This document shows positions 58,556 to 64,000 of a stretch of DNA of 64,000 nt, piece by piece. The DNA is from Metamycoplasma canadense (GTDB taxonomy: Bacteria > Bacillota_I > Bacilli_A > Mycoplasmatales > Metamycoplasmataceae). The notes under the pieces are model-generated. The model did not search any database, had not been told where the DNA came from, and was given only the letters and a program-made list of their open reading frames with translations. Numbering within the stretch: position 1 is the stretch's first letter; every line of letters begins with the position of its first letter. The stretch is taken from NCBI RefSeq assembly GCF_000828855.1, contig NZ_AP014631.1, positions 124,001 through 188,000 on the forward strand. The letters are read 5' to 3'. The translations under genes were made by a program, and so were the position numbers.

Positions 58556-59171
58556 ATATATCACCTGAATTAATTAACATTTTTGTAATATCATCAATCA
58601 ATTTGTTTGAAAAAATTCCACGTTTTAATCTTCTTTGTTCTTCTAAAAAATCAAGTTCATCGTAAATACGATAAATTAATTTAAGTGGATATTTTAGTTT
58701 TACAATAGATTCTTTAAAATCACTTCAATCAATAACATTAAAATCAACTTCAGAATAACACTTGATATCTAAATCGAAATCGATATATTTAATTATTTGA
58801 TCTTCAATAAAAAAAGGGCTCGCTAAATTTATATAAATATTATTTTTGCCATTTTCATTTAATGTAATCGAAGCATTATAAAATTTATTTTTTGCAAAGA
58901 AAAATAATACAGGTGTTGATACTACTCAATTAATGTTTAATTCTTGTACTTTGGTTTTCATTAACAGTACAACAACAAAATCATCTAAATTAGCAACGAT
59001 TTTGCAACCTTCATATTGACGATATAACGTTCCATCATATTTAAATGCTTGAATCGATGTTAATTGACCCATTTCAAATAATTTTCTTTTTCTTTTTTTA
59101 TCTTGTTTTTCTTCTAAATTTTCTTGTTGTATTAAATCATGAAAACTTCTAATTTCTTTATTAGAATTCAT
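58554..59171 (-). CDS. DUF402-family protein (possible nucleoside di/triphosphatase)
   Basis: A 205-residue cytosolic protein. From about residue 45 the order YDGTLYRQYEGCKIVANLDDFVV, VVSTPVLFFF, NIYINLASPFFIE and KYIDFDLDIKCY matches the DUF402 fold. Related proteins in Firmicutes hydrolyse nucleoside tri- and diphosphates and use Asp/Glu-bound divalent metal. Here the acidic residues after FDLDIK and in VDFNVIDWSDF could serve that. Substrate not determinable. The gene is divergent from trmB. Confidence in the family is moderate. Confidence 0.75.
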
Positions 59172-59307
59172 GGTTCTCCATAAAATAAAATATATTTCGA
59201 TAAAAAATCAAACAATGTTTAATTAATTACTATCTATTATTATAAACAAAAGAATATAAAAAAATATTTTTTAATATTTTAAATATATGATAAGTTAAAA
59301 TTTTACT

Positions 59308-59913
59308 ATGAGATTAAGACATAATAAAAATGCAATTAATTTGCTTGAAGAAAGTGAATTTTATATTAATAAATTTCCTTATACAATTAAAAAAAATTCT
59401 GTTTTAGAAATCGGAATGGGTAAAGGTAAGATGCTATCTGAATTAGCTTTTTTACACCCTGAAATTAATTATATCGGAATGGAAAAATATTCTACTCCAG
59501 CTCTATCGGCGCTTAGAAAAATTAAAGATAAATCATTAAAAAATATGCAAATTATTGTACAAGATGCAGTAAATCTTTCTTCTTATTTTAAGGGAAAAAT
59601 AAAAACAATTTGACTTACTTTTTCAGATCCGTGGCCAAAAAAAAGACATTTTAAAAGGAGATTAGTTTATAAAACTTTTTTATCACAATATAAAGAAATT
59701 TTAGATAAAGATGGGATTATATATTTTAAAAGTGATAATAAAGGATTATATGAATTTGCTATTGAACAATTAAATGAATTTAATGCAAATATTATTTACA
59801 AAACTGAAGATTTGCATAACTGTGATTTTGATATTGAAAATTGTTTAACTGATTATGAATTAAAGTTTAAAAATGAGGGTAAAAATATTTATTTTATAGC
59901 TTTTAATTTTTAA
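59308..59913 (+). CDS. trmB: tRNA (guanine-N7-)-methyltransferase
   Basis: A 201-residue SAM-dependent enzyme that makes m7G46 in tRNA. N-terminal RLRHNKNAINLLEES; SAM-binding LEIGMGKGKMLSELA; the family signature LTFSDPWPKKRHFKRRL; and C-terminal TDYELKFKNEGKNIYFIAF. All key parts are present. The likely -10 (TATGAT, 59285-59290) is close to the ATG and there is no Shine-Dalgarno sequence, so the leader is very short. Confidence 0.95.
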
Positions 59914-59990
59914 AATTTATTTAAATTAAAAAATATTTGTTCTTTTGTTCTTTAATGAACTTAAGAGCTATTTTTTTTATTATATTTTGT

Positions 59991-60023
59991 TATAATTAAT
60001 ATATTACTTATTGTAATATATTA
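59991..60023 (+). promoter_or_regulatory. gyrA promoter with perfect dyad at the start site
   Basis: TATAAT (59991-59996) is followed directly by a perfect 11-bp inverted repeat, TAATATATTAC / GTAATATATTA, with a 5-base centre. The transcript start is expected inside the left arm. The Shine-Dalgarno AGGAG begins two bases after the right arm. It could be a protein-binding operator or an RNA hairpin affecting translation. Confidence 0.6.
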
Positions 60024-60035
60024 TAGGAGTTTGTT

Positions 60036-62777
60036 ATGCTTTTAGATGACGAAAGAGATTTTGATTTATTAGATGAGGAAACTAAAAAAAATCAAGAATT
60101 AGATGAATACTATGTTCCAGATGAAGAAATAAGAAAAGTATTTGCTGATGAAAATAATGAAAAAGAGATTGAAGAAGATGAAGAAATTATGCCTCAAGAT
60201 AAAGAGGGATATATAGTTCAAAGTCAAATTTTAGACAATGAAGAAAACGGTCTTAAACCAGCTGATTTAGCAACAGTTATGAAGAGTTCATTTTTAGAAT
60301 ATGCAATGAGTGTTATTGTAGCTCGTGCACTTCCGGACGCAAGAGACGGTCTTAAACCCGTTCATAGAAGAATTTTATATGGTATGAGTGAACTTGGAAT
60401 GTTTTATAATGTGCAACACAAAAAATCAGCTCGTATTGTCGGGGATGTTTTAGGTAAGTATCATCCTCATGGGGATAGTTCTGTGTATGAAGCTATGGTA
60501 AGAATGGCGCAAGATTTTTCACTACGTTATCCATTAATTGACGGTCATGGTAACTTTGGTTCGATTGACGGTGACGCAGCAGCTGCAATGCGTTATACTG
60601 AAGCAAGAATGTCAAAAATTGCAGGTGCGATGGTTGATGGTATTAAAAAAAATACAGTTGACTTTATTGATAATTACGACGGTACTGAAAAAGAGCCAGT
60701 TGTTTTACCTTCAAGATTTCCTAATTTATTAATTTCAGGATCATATGGTATTGCAGTTGGTATGGCGACAAGTATACCTCCTCATAATTTAGGAGAGGTA
60801 ATAGATGGTGTTTGTGCCTTAGCAAAAAATCCTAATATTACAATAGCGGAGTTAATGGATTATATTCAAGCTCCTGACTTCCCAACAGGTGGAATTATTT
60901 TTGAAAAAGACGGATTAATAAAAGCATATGAAACTGGGGTTGGGCGTGTTACAATTCGTTCAAAAGCCACAATACAAGAATTAAATAATGGTAAATCAAA
61001 AATAATTATTACTGAAATTCCTTATGGTAAAAATAAATCTAATTTAATTGAAAGTGTTGGGCATTTAATTAAAGATAAAAAAATTGAAGGAATTTTGGAC
61101 TTTAGAGATGAATCTAATAGAGATGGAATAAGAATTGTTTTTGAAATTAAAAAGAATTTTGTTCCTGAAGTTATTTTAAATAAATTATTTAAATTAACTG
61201 AATTCCAAACTAGATTTTCATTTAATATGGTTGCACTTGTTAATAACGAACCTAAAAAACTTAATTTAAAATCAGCGCTTGAAGTCTATTTGGATCATCA
61301 AATAAATGTTGTTACAAGAAGATTACAATTTGATTTAGAAAAAGATTTATCAAGAGCCCATATTTTAGAAGGTTTAAAAATATGTGTAGAAAATATTGAT
61401 AATGTAATTTTAATTATTAAAAATTCAAGTACAGATTCAGAGGCTCAAAGAAAATTAAGTCAAGAATATAATTTATCTGAAATGCAAACAAAGGCAATTG
61501 TTGATATGCGTCTTGGGAGATTAACAGGCCTAGCTATTGAGAAAATGAATGAAGAACTTTTTTTAGTTCATCAAAGAATAGATGAAAATAACAAAATACT
61601 AGCAAGTAGAGATTTATTAATAAACTTAATAATTAGTGAATTACAAGAAATAAAAATGTTATATGGTGATAAACGTAAATCAGAAATAAATTGAGAAGAA
61701 GTATCAGACATTGATAATGAAGATTTAATCCCTAAAAAAGATATTGTTATTACCGTAACTACTAAAGGATATTTAAAGCGTTTAAATCTAGAAGATTATA
61801 AAGAACAAGCACGCGGTGGAGTTGGTGTTTCAACAGCAAAGATTTATCAAGACGATGACATACAAGATATTTTAGTTGCTAATACACATACTGATTTACT
61901 TATTTTTACTACTAATGCAAGAGTATATCGTGTTCGAGGACATGAAATACCAATTGGCACAAAACAATCAAAAGGTACGCCAATTATTAATATTATTGGT
62001 TCTTTAGCGAGTGATGAAAAAGTAATTAAGATACTAAGCGTTGAAGACAATGAGTATGAAAAAGAAAAATTTTTAATTACTATAACACAAAAAGGTATTG
62101 TTAAAAAAACACATTTATCGCAATATAAGTTAATCAATAAAAATGGTAAGCTAGCTTTTGGTTTGAAAGAAAATGATATTCTAGTTGAAGCATTAGTTGC
62201 TACTGATTTAGAAGAAATTTATATCGCAGCAAATAATTCAAAAATTTGTAGATTTGATATTTCAAATATTAATTCAGTCGGAAGATTAGCAGCTGGGGTT
62301 TATGGTATTAAGCTTTCTGAAGGCGAAAAAGTTGTTTCAGCTTCAACTTCTAAAGAAGGAAAATATATTTTAAGTTTAGGTGCTGATGGATTTGGTAAAC
62401 TAACACTAGTAGAAAGTTTTAGAAAAACAAAAAGAAATTCTCGTGGAGTTATAGCGTTAAATGATGACAAGGCAGGCAAAATGGTTTACTCTGCAGCTGT
62501 TAAAGGTACTGAAGATATTATTGTTATAACAGATGATGGAATTACAATTAGATTTTCATTAAAAGAAGTTAGTGTAACTGGTAGAAATGCAAAAGGTGTA
62601 AAACTAGTTAATTTAAAGAAAAGAAATGCATCTATTGTTGCTGTAGCTAAAATTATTGATGAAGCGAAAGAAAATCAAGTCGAAAGAGAATTAACTGAAA
62701 ACGAGCTTTTAGAAATCACATCTGAAATAAATTTAGATAATTTAAACTCAAACGAAACAAAAAACATTTCAGATTAA
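60036..62777 (+). CDS. gyrA: DNA gyrase subunit A
   Basis: A 913-residue topoisomerase II subunit. An acidic extension of about 70 residues precedes the core. The breakage-reunion domain has [31 protein letters not shown] and the active-site Tyr187 in [11 protein letters not shown]. The quinolone-determining positions are Ser148 and Glu152, which look like the susceptible state. The C-terminal domain has the GyrA box QARGGVG, which marks it as GyrA rather than ParC. Blade repeats continue to about residue 870. Ribosome-binding site TAGGAG. gyrB is not in the window. Confidence 0.95.
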
Positions 62778-62848
62778 ACTTAAATTATTAATTCTTATAT
62801 AATTTAAATGTATTCAACTAAAATAAAATGAATACTGCATAGTTGTTT

Positions 62849-62875
62849 AAAATCCCCTATAATGTGGGATTTTTA
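62849..62875 (+). terminator. Intrinsic terminator after gyrA
   Basis: AAAATCCC / GGGATTTT stem with a 9-base loop, followed by a T-rich tract, about 70 bases after the stop. Confidence 0.8.
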
Positions 62876-62978
62876 TTATTTTTTTATTAAAATATAGCAA
62901 AGAAACAAAAAAATGTTAAAATAATTTTCATAAAATGAAAGAAATAAGAAGAATAAATTTTGTATATTTATTATAGGT

Positions 62979-63014
62979 TAGAAGCCCGCGATTTTGTGGG
63001 CTTCTAGTTTTTTT
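62979..63014 (+). terminator. G+C-rich terminator-like hairpin in front of a lipoprotein gene
   Basis: TAGAAGCCC / GGGCTTCTA is a perfect 9-bp stem with a 10-base loop and is followed by GTTTTTTT. It ends 14 bases before the lipoprotein ATG, with AAAAAGGA between. The likely -10 boxes (62963-62974) are upstream, so the hairpin would be at the 5' end of the lipoprotein mRNA. Confidence 0.7.
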
Positions 63015-63028
63015 AAAAAGGAAAAAAA

Positions 63029-64000
63029 ATGAAAAAGTTAAACAAATTTTTATTATTTATGTCATCAATAACAATATCAGTATCAATGCCACTTATAGCG
63101 TTATCATGCAATGATTCAAAAGTACAATTATTAGAAAAAAATAATAAAGAATTATTAAAAGTTAAAATTAGTCAATTTAAAGATTTTATTGAGTCAAATA
63201 AGGGTTCGATAGCTTTAAATAATAATGATGTTCAAAACTACAGTTTAGTTGTTGAAAATATAAATAAAGAATTAAATAAAGAATTAAGCAATGTTGAAAT
63301 TTCAACTTTTTTATCATTAATAGAAAATTGAAAAAATGAAATTGATAAAAAAATAGCCTTATTAAAAACTAAAAAACCGGAAGAAATATTAGAATTAGCT
63401 AATAAGAAGCTAACTTTTAGTTATCCAAATATTGAAAAAACAAAACTTAAAGATGCCGATATAGAAAAAATAATAAAACATTTGCCTAAAGATTTTGAGT
63501 TAAGCCATTATAAAGCAGTTATTAATGAAGAAACACAAGATATAACTATAATATATAAATTAAAAATGAAAAACACTGATATAGTCCATTTAAAAAATCA
63601 ATCTTTCGAATTAAAAGGTTGAGCAAAAACAGATGAACAAATTAAAGAAGAACAAGAATTAAAATTAAAATTAGAAGCTGAAATAAAGAATTTAAAAGTT
63701 AAATTTTTAGATGAAAAAGCTTATAAAAATGTATCTGAAACTAATTCAATTTTTAATTATGAAGGAAAGCCAAATTTTGTTGTTGATGAATATGATAAAG
63801 TTTTATTTAACTACGAATTATCAAATTTGGTTAAAAAAAATGAAAATGACTATACTATTGACATTACTTTATCTTTAAAAAGCGATAAAAATATTTCTAA
63901 AAAAGCAACAGTTGGTATTGATAAAGAAAAATATGGTAAAAATGGTTGAATAAATCCACACTCTTTATCTAAAGAACAACAAATTAAATTTTTAGAAGAT
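63029..64000 (+). CDS. Lipoprotein with Lipoprotein_17-type variable domains, partial
   Basis: The gene runs past the window end (324 codons visible). Lipobox LIALSC, Cys27. The signal peptide resembles those of the two poly-A-controlled lipoproteins. Two segments match the lipoprotein-17-related pattern: LPKDFELSHYKAVINEETQ with TIIYKLKMKN and FELKGWAK, then a second, similar region with LFNYELSNLVKKNENDYTID and a strand series. Such domains are repeated in variable lipoproteins of several mycoplasmas. Ribosome-binding site AAAAAGGA. No poly-A cassette precedes it; instead there is a strong hairpin. Confidence 0.8.

Overview
The window is about 75-80% A+T. Nearly every long reading frame is crossed by in-frame TGA codons at positions where the protein families expect tryptophan (for example in the SerRS, Lon, FtsH and IS30 transposase frames). 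This is the mycoplasma code (translation table 4), and genes were delimited with TGA = Trp. Lipoproteins with a lipobox Cys at residue 22-33, a Vaa-like lipoprotein with tandem repeats, a very large coiled-coil surface protein resembling Lmp, an archaeal-type ProRS and IS30-family elements together suggest the Mycoplasma (Metamycoplasma) hominis group. The species cannot be settled from the window.

Layout. 1-6.4 kb, minus strand: a partial membrane protein, pcrA, then the unit asnS - glycosyltransferase - RDD protein. 6.4-16.4 kb, minus strand: one tightly packed eight-gene unit, transcribed from 16.4 kb to 6.4 kb, holding a peptidase-containing ABC exporter, ybeY, era and a polyamine transporter in which potA-potB-potC lie between two paralogous substrate-binding proteins. 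16.5-19.0 kb, plus strand: lipoprotein - gltX - small protein. 19-25.6 kb: a lipoprotein island with one plus-strand gene, three overlapping minus-strand genes and a plus-strand M28 peptidase lipoprotein behind a poly-A promoter. 25.8-30.9 kb, plus strand: plsY, a CIRCE operator, hrcA-grpE and lon. An IS30-family element follows, then gap (minus). 33.8-38.4 kb: a 1556-residue GA-module-like repeat protein. 38.4-41.1 kb, minus: proS - trxA - HAD phosphatase. 41.1-43.4 kb: a decayed small gene and a lipoprotein with three identical 240-bp repeats behind a second poly-A promoter. 43.8-46.5 kb, minus: a DUF1846 gene and deoB. pyk (plus) and a second IS30 copy follow, then serS (minus). 51-57 kb, plus: recD2-like helicase, pth, tilS, ftsH. 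57-64 kb: a lipoprotein, a DUF402 gene (minus), trmB, gyrA and a partial lipoprotein.

How the parts work together. Housekeeping genes (aminoacyl-tRNA synthetases, tRNA modification and recycling, glycolysis, proteases, polyamine uptake, DNA repair and topology) alternate with surface-variation loci. The two near-identical IS copies each sit inside a bidirectional terminator hairpin between convergent genes. Each has duplicated that whole hairpin (26 bp and 41 bp), so both neighbours keep a terminator. Two lipoprotein genes of unrelated body sequence share a 17-bp upstream core followed by a long poly-A run (14 and 16 A), a likely phase-variable promoter cassette. A third, degraded-looking copy precedes the decayed small gene. 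No tRNA, rRNA or CRISPR array was recognised.
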